Assembly (NCBI RefSeq): GCF_038039215.1
Contig: NZ_JBBPCL010000001.1
Location: forward strand, 6,262,001-6,326,000
DNA length: 64,000 nt
DNA from: Pseudonocardia sp. T1-2H
GTDB taxonomy: Bacteria > Actinomycetota > Actinomycetes > Mycobacteriales > Pseudonocardiaceae
Direction: 5' to 3'
The translations under genes were made by a program, and so were the position numbers. Positions 6,134 through 15,424 of the stretch are shown here, piece by piece. Each line of letters opens with the position of its first letter. Within the stretch, counting starts at the first letter, position 1. The notes beneath the pieces were generated by a model. The model saw only the letters and a program-made list of their open reading frames with translations, did not search any database and had not been told where the DNA came from.

Positions 6134-8230
6134 TCACGGCCTGACCTCCGGCTCCCCGGCGGCCTCGATGCGCTCCTCGGGCGGGCCGACCAGCGCGTCG
6201 TCCGGCGCGCGCCCGGCGGCGGGCTTCAGCACCGGCGCGAGCCCCGCGGCGACCCGCGCGGCGACCTCGGCGGGCTCGCCGTCGGCATCGACCACGACGT
6301 AGCGGTGCGGCTCGGCCGCCGCCATGCGGGTCAGCAGCCGCTGCACGCGGACGTGCTCCTCGCCGGCGACCCCGGGCGGGGTCTTGGGCGCCGGGTCCTC
6401 GCCCGTGGCGGGGGCGCGGTCCAGCAGGACCGACACGTCCGGGCGGAGCCGGCCGGTGGCCCAGACGGCAAGGCTCTCCAGCTCGCCGGCACCGAGCTCG
6501 GCGTTCATCCGGTCCGCGACCACGCCGAACTGCACGAGCGGGCTCGCGACGAACCGGTCCATGACCACGACCGCGCCGTCCGCCAGGGCCGGGCGCACCA
6601 CGCGTTCCACCAGGTCCGCGCGGAGCGCGGCGGCGGCGAGGGCCTGGGCACGCGCACCGGAGAACTCGACGTCCCGCATCGCGGTGACCCAGCGGGCGCT
6701 CTCCGACTCGCCGTCACTCGGGACGACGACGGTGTGCCCCTGGGCGCGGAGCGACTCGGCGAGGCGGTTCGTCTGGTCCGCGGTCTCGGCCGGGGTGGCG
6801 CCCTCGACCGCGATCAACACGCCGGAGTGCCGGCGGTCCCCGCGGCGCAGGGCCGCGAGCAGATCCGGGAGCAGCGGCTCGAGCCGCCGGTCGTCCATCT
6901 GCCGGTACGCGAAGCTGCCGACGACCGCGGCCACGAGACCACCCCCGAACAGGACCAGCCGCGTGCCGTCGATCTGGAACTCACGCCCGAAGAGGTCCAC
7001 GGTGCGCGAGGCGACCACGCCGACCAGCAGCGGGACCACCGACATCGCCCCGAGCAGGACCAGCCGGACCAGGGACTGGACGAACGCGACCACCCGGCCG
7101 CGCACCTCGTCCGCCACCTGGGAACCGATGATCGTCAGCCCGGTCAGGAACGCGATCCCGGCGAACGCGCCGACGAGCGCGACGGTGAGGAGCGCGACCA
7201 CCAGGTGCGGCGCGAGCGCGACGAGGCAGAGCGCGAAGCCGGCGGCGACGATCGCGGTGCCGAAGAGGCGGTTGTGCGGGAGCCTGCGCGCCAGCCGCGG
7301 CGCGGCGCCCATGCCGATCGCGAGGCCGATGAACACGGCGGTGAACAGCAGGCTGTAGGACGCGTCCCCGCCGCCGAGGCTCGCGGAGTAGAGCTTGGCC
7401 GTCGCGATGACCGCGCCGCCCGCCGTGAACGCCCCGATGATGCCGATGACGAGACCGCGCACCAGCGGCGTGCTGACGACGAAGGTGAAGCCGTCCTTGA
7501 GCAGGGCGAGCAGACCCGGCGGCTTGTCCCCCTGCGCCCGCGGGCCCGTCCGGCCGGAGATCTCCTTGATGAAGAACCAGACCGTGGCCGCGGTGAGCAG
7601 GTACGCGCAGCCGTTGAGCATCAGCGCCACGTAGACCGTGGTGATCGGCGAGCTGCCCGCGAACAGCGAGCCGGAGCTCGAGATGATCGTGAACAGCCCG
7701 GAGGCGAGGAGCACGGCGACGCCGTAGGTCATCACCAGGGCGAGCTGGTTGGCCGTCTCCACCTGGTCCGGGCGGCGCAGCAGGTTCGGGACCGCCGCGT
7801 CCTTGGCCGGGATCCAGAACATCGCGCAGACCTCGATGAGGAACGTCGCGGCGAAGAGCCACCACAGCGACCCGACGATCGGGATGGACACGAACAGGCC
7901 GAAGCGCAGGATGTCGCAGGTGACCATGACGCGTCGCCGGTCGAACCGGTCCGCGAGGGCCCCGGCGAACGCGCCGCCCAGCAGGGCGGGCAGGAGCTTG
8001 GTCGCGACGACGCCGCCCAGGGCGAAGCTCTGCGCCGAGTACCCGTTCGTGAGCTGGGTGGCGAGCGAGGTCAGCGCGAGCAGGCTCAGCCAGTCCCCCG
8101 TGGCGGACACCGCGGTGACGGCCCACAACCGGCGGAACGCGGGGATCGCCAGGACGCTGCGAACCCGGTGCGACGTGGGCGCGGCGATCGACGGCGTGCT
8201 TGGAGCGGCGTCGGAAACGATCGCGCTCAT
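6134..8230 (-). CDS. MFS transporter fused to a thymidylate kinase-like domain
   Basis: A 698-residue fusion. Residues 25-450 are a major facilitator transporter with about twelve hydrophobic segments and the cytoplasmic motif ALADRFDRRRVM. Residues 470-660 align with dTMP kinase: VLIAVEG at the start, then VVMDRFVASPLVQFG (the DRx motif) and a LLDRAP segment. The normal P-loop GxxGxGK[S/T] is missing; the sequence there reads EGATPAETADQ, so phosphate binding and catalysis look unlikely. Annotators usually call such genes bifunctional MFS/dTMP kinase. The start ATG has GGAGGAGG directly before it. It lies 70 bp upstream of holB, the same neighbourhood as authentic tmk genes. Confidence 0.88.
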   Translation of the reverse strand: MSAIVSDAAPSTPSIAAPTSHRVRSVLAIPAFRRLWAVTAVSATGDWLSLLALTSLATQLTNGYSAQSFALGGVVATKLLPALLGGAFAGALADRFDRRRVMVTCDILRFGLFVSIPIVGSLWWLFAATFLIEVCAMFWIPAKDAAVPNLLRRPDQVETANQLALVMTYGVAVLLASGLFTIISSSGSLFAGSSPITTVYVALMLNGCAYLLTAATVWFFIKEISGRTGPRAQGDKPPGLLALLKDGFTFVVSTPLVRGLVIGIIGAFTAGGAVIATAKLYSASLGGGDASYSLLFTAVFIGLAIGMGAAPRLARRLPHNRLFGTAIVAAGFALCLVALAPHLVVALLTVALVGAFAGIAFLTGLTIIGSQVADEVRGRVVAFVQSLVRLVLLGAMSVVPLLVGVVASRTVDLFGREFQIDGTRLVLFGGGLVAAVVGSFAYRQMDDRRLEPLLPDLLAALRRGDRRHSGVLIAVEGATPAETADQTNRLAESLRAQGHTVVVPSDGESESARWVTAMRDVEFSGARAQALAAAALRADLVERVVRPALADGAVVVMDRFVASPLVQFGVVADRMNAELGAGELESLAVWATGRLRPDVSVLLDRAPATGEDPAPKTPPGVAGEEHVRVQRLLTRMAAAEPHRYVVVDADGEPAEVAARVAAGLAPVLKPAAGRAPDDALVGPPEERIEAAGEPEVRP

Positions 8231-8390
8231 CCTCCTCCGGAAGGGCCGGATGGGGGGCCGGCCGGTCCGCGGTGGCTGCCCCACGGGCAGCCGAGTCACG
8301 CCCAGGGTAGCTGTGTGGCCCGGCGGTTCCGGGATGCGGGCACGTCAGGGGCCTCAGCGGCTTCTCAGAGCGACCGGGCCTCACCCGAGG

Positions 8391-8741
8391 TCACGGGTTC
8401 ACCAGCGACACGATCAGCTGAACCAGGATCACGCCGTAGACCAGGACGAAGAACAACGCGAACGCCCGGTTGCCGAGCCTGCTGCGGGCGTGCCGGGAGA
8501 GGCCGAGGATGTCCGGCTCGTGCTCGACCGGGGGCCGGTGCACGCCGGCGGGACCCTCCCACAGCTCGGGTGGCGGGGGCTTGCGCGGGGCCGGGGGGCG
8601 GGGAACCGGGCGCGGCCGCGGTTCCGTGCCGTCCGCCCGCCTCGCCGCCCGCAGCCGCGCCGAGGGCCATGGCTCCTTGCGCGGCGCGGGGGCCGGAGCA
8701 GGCGGGTGGACGGCCGCGTCCGCGGGTCCTTCCTCACCCAT
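8391..8741 (-). CDS. Small proline-rich membrane protein
   Basis: A 116-residue protein of unknown function. The first 70 residues are proline and arginine rich (RPRPVPRPPAPRKPPPPELW). A conserved-looking stretch HARSRLGNRAFALFFVLVY leads into a single C-terminal transmembrane helix (about 92-113), ending VSLVNP. It would be anchored with a basic proline-rich cytoplasmic tail. It starts 63 bp after the likely stop of ponA2 and reads in the same direction, so it is probably co-transcribed with the penicillin-binding protein. Composition and position suggest an envelope role, but no domain is recognised. Confidence 0.65.
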   Translation of the reverse strand: MGEEGPADAAVHPPAPAPAPRKEPWPSARLRAARRADGTEPRPRPVPRPPAPRKPPPPELWEGPAGVHRPPVEHEPDILGLSRHARSRLGNRAFALFFVLVYGVILVQLIVSLVNP

Positions 8742-8804
8742 GCGCGAGATGCTAGGCCGGACCCCCGGGGCTCCGCCGCGGACGCGACCCGTCCGGGTGA
8801 CGGG

Positions 8805-11257
8805 TCAGCCGTTCCCGCCGTTCCCGTCGCCGGCGTTCCCACCGCCCTGGTCCCCGCCCTGCCGGCCGGGCTGGCCGGGGCGGCCCGGCCGTCCCCGCCG
8901 GTGCCCGGAGCGGGCGGCGGCGCGGGCACGGTCCCGCTGCTGACCTGCAGCGTGATCGTCTCGCCCGGGAGCGCGGTACCCCGGGGGCTCTGCCCGACGA
9001 CCGTGCCGCGCGCGGCCAGGTTGTCCACCGTGGTGACGGTGACCTTCCAGCCGGTGCCTTCGAGGAGGGAACGGGCGTCGTTCTGGCCGCGGCCCACGAC
9101 GTCGGGCACCCGGGACTCGGCGCCACCCTGCAGGTAGCGGTCCACGACCGGCGGCAGCGGGAGCACCGGGGTGCCGTCGACCATCGGCTTCACCGCGCCG
9201 AACCACGTCTCGGCCGGCGTCTTGCCACCGAAGATGGTGCCGCTGCCGCAGGCGAACGGGGCGCCCGCCCCGTCGCAGAGCGGGCGGGGCGCGTTGGAGT
9301 TGTCGAAGGTGATCACCGAGCCGGCGAGGTTCGGCAGGAAGCCGACGAACGCGGCGGACTTGTGCTGCTGGGTCGTGCCGGTCTTGCCGGCCATCGGCCG
9401 GTCCCAGCCGACCTGCCGGGCGGCCGTGGCGGACGTGCCGATCTGGTCGTCCTTGCTCAGCGCGGTGAACATCGTGTCCGCGAGCCCGGGGTCGACGGCC
9501 TGGTTGCACGCCGCCTCGGTGAGCGGCACCGCGGCCCCGTTGACGTCGGTGATCGTGTCGATCGGGCTCGGCGGGCACCACTTGCCGTGGCTGGCGATCG
9601 TCGCACCGACGTTGGCCAGCTCGAGCACGCTGGTGGGGCTGACGCCCAGGGTGAACGACGCCAGCTTCTGCGCCTTGGTGACCTCGGCGATCGAGCGGTC
9701 CGTGCGCCGGCCGGTGTTCGGGTCCACGAACGGGGTGGTGGACAGCGACTTCATGCCCAGCCGCACCGCCATGTCCACGACGTCCGGGACGCCGGTGAAC
9801 TCCTCGAGCTTGATGAACGCGGTGTTCGGCGAGGTCGCGAGGGCGTCCGTGAGGCTCATCTGGCCCGGGTAGTCCCCGGCGTTCGCGACCGGGATCGGCC
9901 GGCCGTTGCCGTCGATGTAGATCGGCGAGGCGTACCCGCTGGGGGGCACCGTGAGCTGGTAGTTGATGCCCAGGCCCTTCTCCAGCGCCGTCGACGCCGT
10001 GAAGATCTTGTAGACCGAGCCCGCGCCCAGGTTGACCGGCTGGTACGGCAGCCCGTAGCTGGTCTCCAGCTTCTCCGCGTTCAGCCCGAACGTGCGGCTC
10101 GACGCCATCGCGAGCACCTTGTGCTTGTCCTGCCCGGGCTCGACCAGCGACATCACGTTCGCGACGTTCGGCTGGGTCGGGGGCACCTCGGCGTCCAGCG
10201 ACGCCTTCATCTTGGTGAGCTTGTCCCGGTCCAGCGTGGTCTTGATCGTGTAGCCGCCGCGGTTGATCTGCTCGGTCGAGAAGCCCGCGTCGGTCAGGTA
10301 CTCCACGACGTACTTGCAGAAGTAGCCCGCGTCCCCGGCGCCGATGCAGCCGTTGGGCCGGCCGGTCAGCGGGTTCGCGACCCCCAGCGACGACGACGCG
10401 GCCTGGCGCGCCTGGTCGTCGGTGATCATGCCCTGCTCGCGCATCGCCCCGATGACGACGTTGCGCCGGTCCAGCGAGGCCTGCGGGTTCTGCACCGGGT
10501 CGAACTGGGTGGTGCTGCGGACCATGCCGGCGAGCATCGCGGCCTGCGGGACGGTCAGCCTGTCGGCGGTGGTGTTGAAGTACGTGCGGGCCGCGGCCTG
10601 GATGCCGTACGCCCCGTTGCCCCAGAAGACGATGTTCAGGTAGCGGGTGAGGATCTCGTCCTTGCTCAGCTGGCGCTCCAGCTGCAGGGCGATCCGCGCC
10701 TCCTTGAGCTTGCGCGCGGGCGTCTGCTCGGTGGCCTTGAGCCGCTCCGCCTCCGTCTGGGCCTCGACGTAGAGCGTGTAGTTCTTCACGTACTGCTGGG
10801 TGAGGGTCGAGGCGCCCTGCACGACGTCCCCGGACGCCGAGTTCGCGACGACCGCACGGATCGTGCCCTGCCAGTCCACGCCCTGGTGCTGGTAGAAGCG
10901 CCGGTCCTCGATGGCGACGATCGCGGCCTTCATCGCCGGCGAGATCTGCTCGGCGGTGACCTGGGTGCGGTTCTGGTCGAACAGGTAGGCGATCGGCTGC
11001 CCGCTCGAGTCCGTCAGCGTGGTGGCCAGCGGCAGGTTGCCGGAGACCAGCGTGCTGGACGAGCTGTTGACGCTGTCCCCCGCGTCGTTGGACAGCAGGC
11101 CGACGCCGGCGGCGAACGGGAACGCGATGCCCGCGGTCACGACACCGGCGAGCAGGCACAGCCCGAGCAGGAGAGCGATGGGGCGCTTCAGGTCACGACG
11201 GCTGCTCGACACATCGGGGGAGGGAGCCACGACGTGGGAGGTTACCGCCCCGGACAT
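8805..11257 (-). CDS. ponA2: Bifunctional penicillin-binding protein with PASTA domain (frameshifted near the end)
   Basis: A class A PBP that polymerises and cross-links peptidoglycan. It has a membrane anchor at residues 28-50 and a GT51 glycosyltransferase domain with the catalytic Glu in AIEDRRFYQHQG (Glu117). The transpeptidase motifs are SVYK (Ser414), SPN (476-478) and KTG (625-627), and a PASTA repeat lies near 717-785. Close to the end the reading frame runs on over the next gene. Restoring one base in the CCCC at 8893-8896 instead gives a normal Gly/Asn-rich tail (GGDQGGGNAGDGNGGNG) and a stop at 8805, about 817 residues. I annotate that version. The start ATG has AGGAG upstream. 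It diverges from whiB4, as ponA2 does in mycobacteria. Confidence 0.9.
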
Positions 11258-11362
11258 GCTGCTCCTGTCAGGTTGAGTAGTTCTGCGTTCTTACCGGGGT
11301 CCGTGATCTCTCGAAGAATCCGACGTGGGTCGGGAACTGCGAGGACGGCGAGAGGTGCGGAC

Positions 11363-11737
11363 GTGGCCAGCGATGCGGATTCGGGCAGGTGGAACTGGCG
11401 CGGGGCGGCCCGCTGCCGCACCGGCGACGCCGAGGAGCTCTTCGTGACCGGCGCCGAGCAGCGGCGGGTGCGAGACTTCTGCAGGGCCTGTCCGGTGCGC
11501 ACCGAATGCCTCTCGCACGCCCTGGACCAGCGGATCGAGTTCGGCGTCTGGGGCGGGATGACCGAACGGGAGCGCCGCGCCCTGCTGCGGGAACGCCCGG
11601 AGGTGACGTCCTGGGCGCGGCTGCTGTCCGACGCCCGGGCCGCGCACTACGCGTCGGCGGCGGACGAGTCCGCGGCGCGGATGGCGACGGCCGCGGAGGA
11701 GACCACGGGCGCCGAGGGGCTCACCGAGACGGGCTGA
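11363..11737 (+). CDS. whiB4: WhiB-family iron-sulfur transcription factor (WhiB4-like)
   Basis: A 124-residue WhiB protein. The four cluster-ligating cysteines are at 18, 40, 43 and 49 (C-x21-C-x2-C-x5-C), followed by the turn GVWGG at 61-65 and a basic ERERR segment for DNA contact. WhiB proteins bind a 4Fe-4S cluster that senses oxygen, nitric oxide or redox state and work with the primary sigma factor. The gene diverges from ponA2 and faces a pair of ArsA-like ATPases, the arrangement around M. tuberculosis whiB4, which is the basis for the symbol. The GTG start at 11363 has GAGAGG upstream. Confidence 0.88.
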   Translation: MASDADSGRWNWRGAARCRTGDAEELFVTGAEQRRVRDFCRACPVRTECLSHALDQRIEFGVWGGMTERERRALLRERPEVTSWARLLSDARAAHYASAADESAARMATAAEETTGAEGLTETG

Positions 11738-11777
11738 GGGCGGCCGCCCCCCGGGCGTGTCACGGCGCCGGCCGCGG

Positions 11778-12959
11778 CTACAGGTGGTGGACCTTCCCGG
11801 CCGGCTCCGGCGACGCGGACCTCCCGTCGGGCTGCGCGAGCCGCTCGCCCACCTCGCGCAGGCCGTCGAGGTCCGCGATGTCCCCGGCCACCGCCGGGAC
11901 CCGCGCCACCGGGACGTCCGGGTGCGCGCCCACGAAGCGGCTCAGCAGCCGTTCCTCCCGGTCCGCGAGGTCCACCCGGTCCGCGTGCAGCCGCAGCACT
12001 GCCGCGGCGAGCCGCGACGAGCCCGCGTTCCCCGCCGCGTGCCTGGCCTCCGTGGCCGAGAGCGGCGCGAACACCGGGTGCGTGCGGTTGAGGACGAGCC
12101 CGGCCAGCGGCATCTGCTCGCTGGAGAGCCGGTCCACGAAGTAGGCGGCCTCCCGCAACGCATCCGGCTCCGGCGCGGCGACGACCAGGAACGCCGTCCC
12201 CGGCGAGCGCAGCAGCTCGTAGGTCTTGGTCGCCCGCTCGCGGAACCCGCCGAACATCGTGTCGAAGGCCTGCACGAATGCCGACGCGTCCGCCAGCATC
12301 TGGCCGCCGAGGATCGTCGAGACGGCCTTCGCGAACAGCTGGAACCCCGCCCCGACGATCTTGCGCAGGCCCTTGCCCCCGGCCCGCGCGGGCGAGGAGA
12401 GCAGCCGGATCATCCGGCCGTCGAGGAAGTTCGACATCCGCTGCGGCGCGTCCAGGAAGTCCAGCGCGGAGCGGGACGGCGGCGTGTCCACGACGATCAG
12501 GTCCCACTGCCCGCGAGCGGTCAGCTGGCCCAGCTTCTCCATCGCCATGTACTCCTGCGTGCCGGAGAACGACGAGGAGATCGTCTGGTAGAAGGGGTTC
12601 GCGATGATCTTCTCGGCGCGGTCCGGGGCGGCGTGCGTGTGCACCATGTCGTCGAAGGTCCGACGCATGTCCAGCATCATCGCCTGCAGCTCGCCCTGCG
12701 CGTCGTCGGTGGAACCGATGCCGGGGACGGTGCCGGGCTCGTTGCTCAGCTCGGTCAGCCCCAGGGCCTGGGCCAGCCGTTTGGCCGGGTCGATCGTCAG
12801 CACGACGACCTTGCGGCCGCGCTCGGCGGCCCGCAGGGCCAGCGCGGCCGACGTCGTGGTCTTGCCCACGCCGCCGGAACCGCAACACACGATGATCTTC
12901 GTCTGCGGGTCGTCGATCACCGCGTCGACGTCCAGGAACTGCGGCCTCGCAGGGCTCAC
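11778..12959 (-). CDS. ArsA-family anion-transport-type ATPase, second of a pair
   Basis: A 393-residue P-loop ATPase. It carries the deviant Walker [18 protein letters not shown] (residues 22-38), a switch-I-like [14 protein letters not shown], and [10 protein letters not shown] as the switch II/Walker B region. It belongs to the ArsA/GET3 group. No arsenite-binding cysteine cluster or arsB neighbour is visible, so arsenic transport is unlikely. The partner gene ends inside its start: GTG at 12959 overlaps the partner stop by four bases, implying translational coupling and a heteromeric complex. The homologous pair next to whiB4 in mycobacteria is Rv3679-Rv3680, whose exact job is not settled. 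Confidence 0.85.
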   Translation of the reverse strand: MSPARPQFLDVDAVIDDPQTKIIVCCGSGGVGKTTTSAALALRAAERGRKVVVLTIDPAKRLAQALGLTELSNEPGTVPGIGSTDDAQGELQAMMLDMRRTFDDMVHTHAAPDRAEKIIANPFYQTISSSFSGTQEYMAMEKLGQLTARGQWDLIVVDTPPSRSALDFLDAPQRMSNFLDGRMIRLLSSPARAGGKGLRKIVGAGFQLFAKAVSTILGGQMLADASAFVQAFDTMFGGFRERATKTYELLRSPGTAFLVVAAPEPDALREAAYFVDRLSSEQMPLAGLVLNRTHPVFAPLSATEARHAAGNAGSSRLAAAVLRLHADRVDLADREERLLSRFVGAHPDVPVARVPAVAGDIADLDGLREVGERLAQPDGRSASPEPAGKVHHL

Positions 12960-13984
12960 GCGGACGCTCCCACGGTGGTGCCGACGCCCTGCGCGGTGAG
13001 CGCCTCGGCGAGCTCGTACAAAGCGCCGAGGTCCACGCCGTCGAGCAGCTGCGGGAGTTCCAGGCGCGCGAGGTGCTCGGTGCCGGCGGCGGCCTCCAGG
13101 CGCGCCGCGGCCGCGGACTCCGACGCGACCCGCACGGCGTGCTCGACCGTCTCGGCCACCAGGCCGTCGATCACGTCCGGCGGCAGGTCCAGCCCGGCCG
13201 AGGCGAGCCCGGCCCGCACCCGGGCGGCGTCGACGCGGCCGTTCGCAGCGGGCGCCACGGACCGGTCGGGGAGCCACTGCTCGCGCACCCGGTTGACGAT
13301 CACCGCGCCGACCCGCAGGTCCGCCTCGGCGAGCTCCCGCACGGTCTCCAGCGTCTCCGTGACGGGCAGGTCCTCGAGCAGGGTGACCAGGTGCACGGCC
13401 GTCCGCGGCGAGTGCAGGAGATCGACGACGCCCTCGGCCTGGTTGTGGATCGGCCCGGTGCGGGCGAGCTCCGACATCGCCTTGGTGACGTCCAGGAACG
13501 TGACCAGCCGGCCGGTGGGCGGCGCGTCGAGGACCACGGCGTCGTAGACGGGGCGGCCGTTCTCGGTGCGGGAGACGCACTCCTTGACCTTGCCGGTGAG
13601 CAGCACGTCCCGCAGGCCCGGCGCGAGCGTGGTCGCGAACTCGACGGCCCCCATGCGGCGCAGGGTCCGGCCGGCCATGCCGAGCCGGTAGAACATCTCG
13701 AAGTACTCCAGGAGCGCGGCCTCGACGTCCACGGCCAGGGCGCGGACCTCACCGCCGCCGGGCGCGACCGCGATGCGGCGTTCCTCGTAGGGCAGCGGCG
13801 CGGTGTCGAAGACCTGCGCGATTCCCTGCCGTCCCTCGACCTCCACGAGCAGGGTGCGGCGGCCTCCCGACGCGAGCGCGAGGGCCAGGGCCGCCGCGGC
13901 GGTCGTCTTGCCCGTACCGCCCTTGCCGGACACCACGTGGAGCCGGGCACCGGCGAGTTCGGCGGGCCAACCGGATGACGTCAC
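12956..13984 (-). CDS. ArsA-family ATPase, first of a pair
   Basis: A 342-residue ATPase with the Walker [18 protein letters not shown] at residues 16-32. It also has [15 protein letters not shown], in the place where ArsA has its DTDPA motif, and [16 protein letters not shown] as the switch II region. Compared with its partner it has a valine/glutamate-rich substitution at the A-loop, consistent with a specialised, possibly regulatory subunit. Translation is coupled to the second ATPase through a GTGA overlap. It diverges from the small DUF4177 gene across 121 bp, where the operon promoter must lie. Confidence 0.85.
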   Translation of the reverse strand: MTSSGWPAELAGARLHVVSGKGGTGKTTAAAALALALASGGRRTLLVEVEGRQGIAQVFDTAPLPYEERRIAVAPGGGEVRALAVDVEAALLEYFEMFYRLGMAGRTLRRMGAVEFATTLAPGLRDVLLTGKVKECVSRTENGRPVYDAVVLDAPPTGRLVTFLDVTKAMSELARTGPIHNQAEGVVDLLHSPRTAVHLVTLLEDLPVTETLETVRELAEADLRVGAVIVNRVREQWLPDRSVAPAANGRVDAARVRAGLASAGLDLPPDVIDGLVAETVEHAVRVASESAAAARLEAAAGTEHLARLELPQLLDGVDLGALYELAEALTAQGVGTTVGASA

Positions 13985-14105
13985 GGCCCCAGCCTACGGA
14001 GCGCCCGGCGCATCGGCCCGGCCAACCGCCCGGCACCGACCGCCCGTCGACCCGACCCGGTCCGACGCACGTCCGGGTGAACACCCCCGACTACAGTCCC
14101 CGGCC

Positions 14106-14279
14106 ATGAGCTCTCCGGGCATCGTGAGGTGGGAATACCTCACCGCACCACTGCTGATCCACAACACCAAGGCGATCCTGGACAACTTCGGCCGCGACGG
14201 CTGGGAGCTGGTCACCGTGACGTCGGGGGCGAACCCGGAGCAGCTCGTCGCGTTCTTCAAGCGCCCGGTGGCCTCGTGA
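14106..14279 (+). CDS. DUF4177 family protein
   Basis: A 57-residue protein beginning MSSPGIVRWEYLTAPLL, with ILDNFGRDGWELVTVT in the middle. The W-E-Y start and GWELV core are the mark of the DUF4177 family, a small beta-rich domain of unknown function. The stop overlaps the GTG of the next gene (GTGA at 14276-14279), so the two are translationally coupled. The same small gene precedes a RidA gene in mycobacteria (Rv3678A then Rv3678c). It may be a partner or regulator of that enzyme, but nothing more can be said. Confidence 0.82.
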   Translation: MSSPGIVRWEYLTAPLLIHNTKAILDNFGRDGWELVTVTSGANPEQLVAFFKRPVAS

Positions 14280-14734
14280 CGGCCCCGTCCCGCAAGCTCG
14301 CCGAGCTGGGCCTGACGCTGCCCGCGGTCGCCGCTCCCGCGGGGTCCTACATCCCCGCCCGGCGTTCCGGCTCGCTCGTCTTCACGGCCGGCCAGGTGCC
14401 GTTCGTCGACGGCGCTCTGCCGCTGAGCGGCAAGGTCGGGGACGCGGTCACCGCCGAGCAGGCCTACGACCTGGCGCGCACGTGCGCGCTCAACGCGCTC
14501 GCCGCCGTCGACGCGCTGGTGGGGCTGGACTCGGTCACCGGTGTGGTGAAGGTGGTCGGCTTCGTCGCCTCCGCGCCCGGCTTCAACGGCCAGCCGAAGG
14601 TGATCAACGGCGCGTCGGACCTGCTCGGCGAGGTCTTCGGCGAGGCCGGGCTGCACGCCCGGTCCGCGGTCGGTGTCGCGGAGCTGCCGCTGGACGCGCC
14701 GGTCGAGGTCGAGCTGGTCGTCGAGGTCTCCTGA
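14276..14734 (+). CDS. RidA family (YjgF/YER057c/UK114) protein
   Basis: A 152-residue RidA-fold protein. Recognisable are LVFTAGQVPFVDG (strand and turn before the pocket), the central helix AYDLARTCALNALAAVDALVG, and ARSAVGVAELPLDAPVEVEL at the C-terminus, where the family arginine equivalent is expected. Archetypal RidA trimers hydrolyse reactive enamine/imine intermediates made by PLP enzymes. This one belongs to a longer subgroup, and its activity cannot be assumed. It starts at a GTG overlapping the DUF4177 stop and is followed 16 bp later by a gene of unknown function on the same strand. Confidence 0.88.
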   Translation: MTAPSRKLAELGLTLPAVAAPAGSYIPARRSGSLVFTAGQVPFVDGALPLSGKVGDAVTAEQAYDLARTCALNALAAVDALVGLDSVTGVVKVVGFVASAPGFNGQPKVINGASDLLGEVFGEAGLHARSAVGVAELPLDAPVEVELVVEVS

Positions 14735-14750
14735 TGGCCAGGAGCTCCGG

Positions 14751-15410
14751 ATGAGCAGCGCCGGTGAGGCCGGGCACGAGCTGCTACTGCGGCTCGCCGG
14801 CCGGCTCCCCGACGACGTGCTGTGGCGGCTGCGGGACTGGCTGGCCGCAGGGGCCGTCGATCCCGTGGCGGCGCTGCTGCCGCGGGCGCTGCTGCGCAAC
14901 CGGGTCGCGCTGACGGAGTCCGAGCGCGAGCTGCTCGTCGCCGCGGCCGGCGACGGCCCGCAGCGCCGGCTGATCGACGCCGTCCTGCCGCTGAACGGAC
15001 CGGACGAGCCGCGCTACCCGTTCGCGGCCGGACCCGGCCTGCCGGACCTGGCCGCACTCGGGGCGATGGCCGTCGTGCGCGGCGACCCCGGGGCCGTCGA
15101 GCTGCGGCAGAGCAGGCGCGGGTCCCGCGGCGAGCAGCGCGTGCTGCTGGTGCTGGACGCCGCCCGGCCGCTCGAGCTCACCGGGACCCTGCAGCGCCTG
15201 CTGCGCGCCCACGGGGACCGCACGCCGTGCGTCGAGGTGCTCCCTCCGGGCCTGGAGCCGCCCGCCTACCACCAGGCCGCGATCCTCGGGTCCGCCGTGC
15301 TCTGGTCCCGCATCCCCCGCACCGCCTCCCCCGAAGAAGAAGCTGTCGTCCCCGCGACAACTGACGATCCCGCCGGCACGTCGACCCCGACGCCGAGCGG
15401 GGCGAGCTGA
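14751..15410 (+). CDS. Uncharacterised actinobacterial protein, short tandem paralogue
   Basis: A 219-residue protein with no domain I recognise. It opens HELLLRLAGRLPDDVLWRLR and continues with an alternating helical N-terminal third and a moderately conserved middle, then ends in a disordered Thr/Pro/Ser tail. The next gene starts with the same pattern (HELLLALAGRVDDDLL), so the two are tandem duplicates that diverged in length. The ATG at 14751 follows AGGAGCTCCGG. The order DUF4177, RidA, this gene and its long paralogue, all closely spaced, suggests one transcript of about 4.7 kb. Confidence 0.7.
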   Translation: MSSAGEAGHELLLRLAGRLPDDVLWRLRDWLAAGAVDPVAALLPRALLRNRVALTESERELLVAAAGDGPQRRLIDAVLPLNGPDEPRYPFAAGPGLPDLAALGAMAVVRGDPGAVELRQSRRGSRGEQRVLLVLDAARPLELTGTLQRLLRAHGDRTPCVEVLPPGLEPPAYHQAAILGSAVLWSRIPRTASPEEEAVVPATTDDPAGTSTPTPSGAS

Positions 15411-15424
15411 GCGAAGGAGGGCCC

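Noticed and set aside
4237..6144. Long plus-strand open frame opposite holB
   Set aside because: Arg/Gly/Ala-rich, no ribosome site or domain, and fully antisense to a well-supported gene; typical of high-GC shadow frames. Similar frames opposite the MFS-kinase, ponA2 and clpB genes were rejected for the same reason.
8429..8804. Extension of the ponA2 reading frame across the following small gene
   Set aside because: The extension is Arg/Pro-rich nonsense overlapping another gene, whereas a one-base correction gives a family-like Gly/Asn tail and a stop at 8805.
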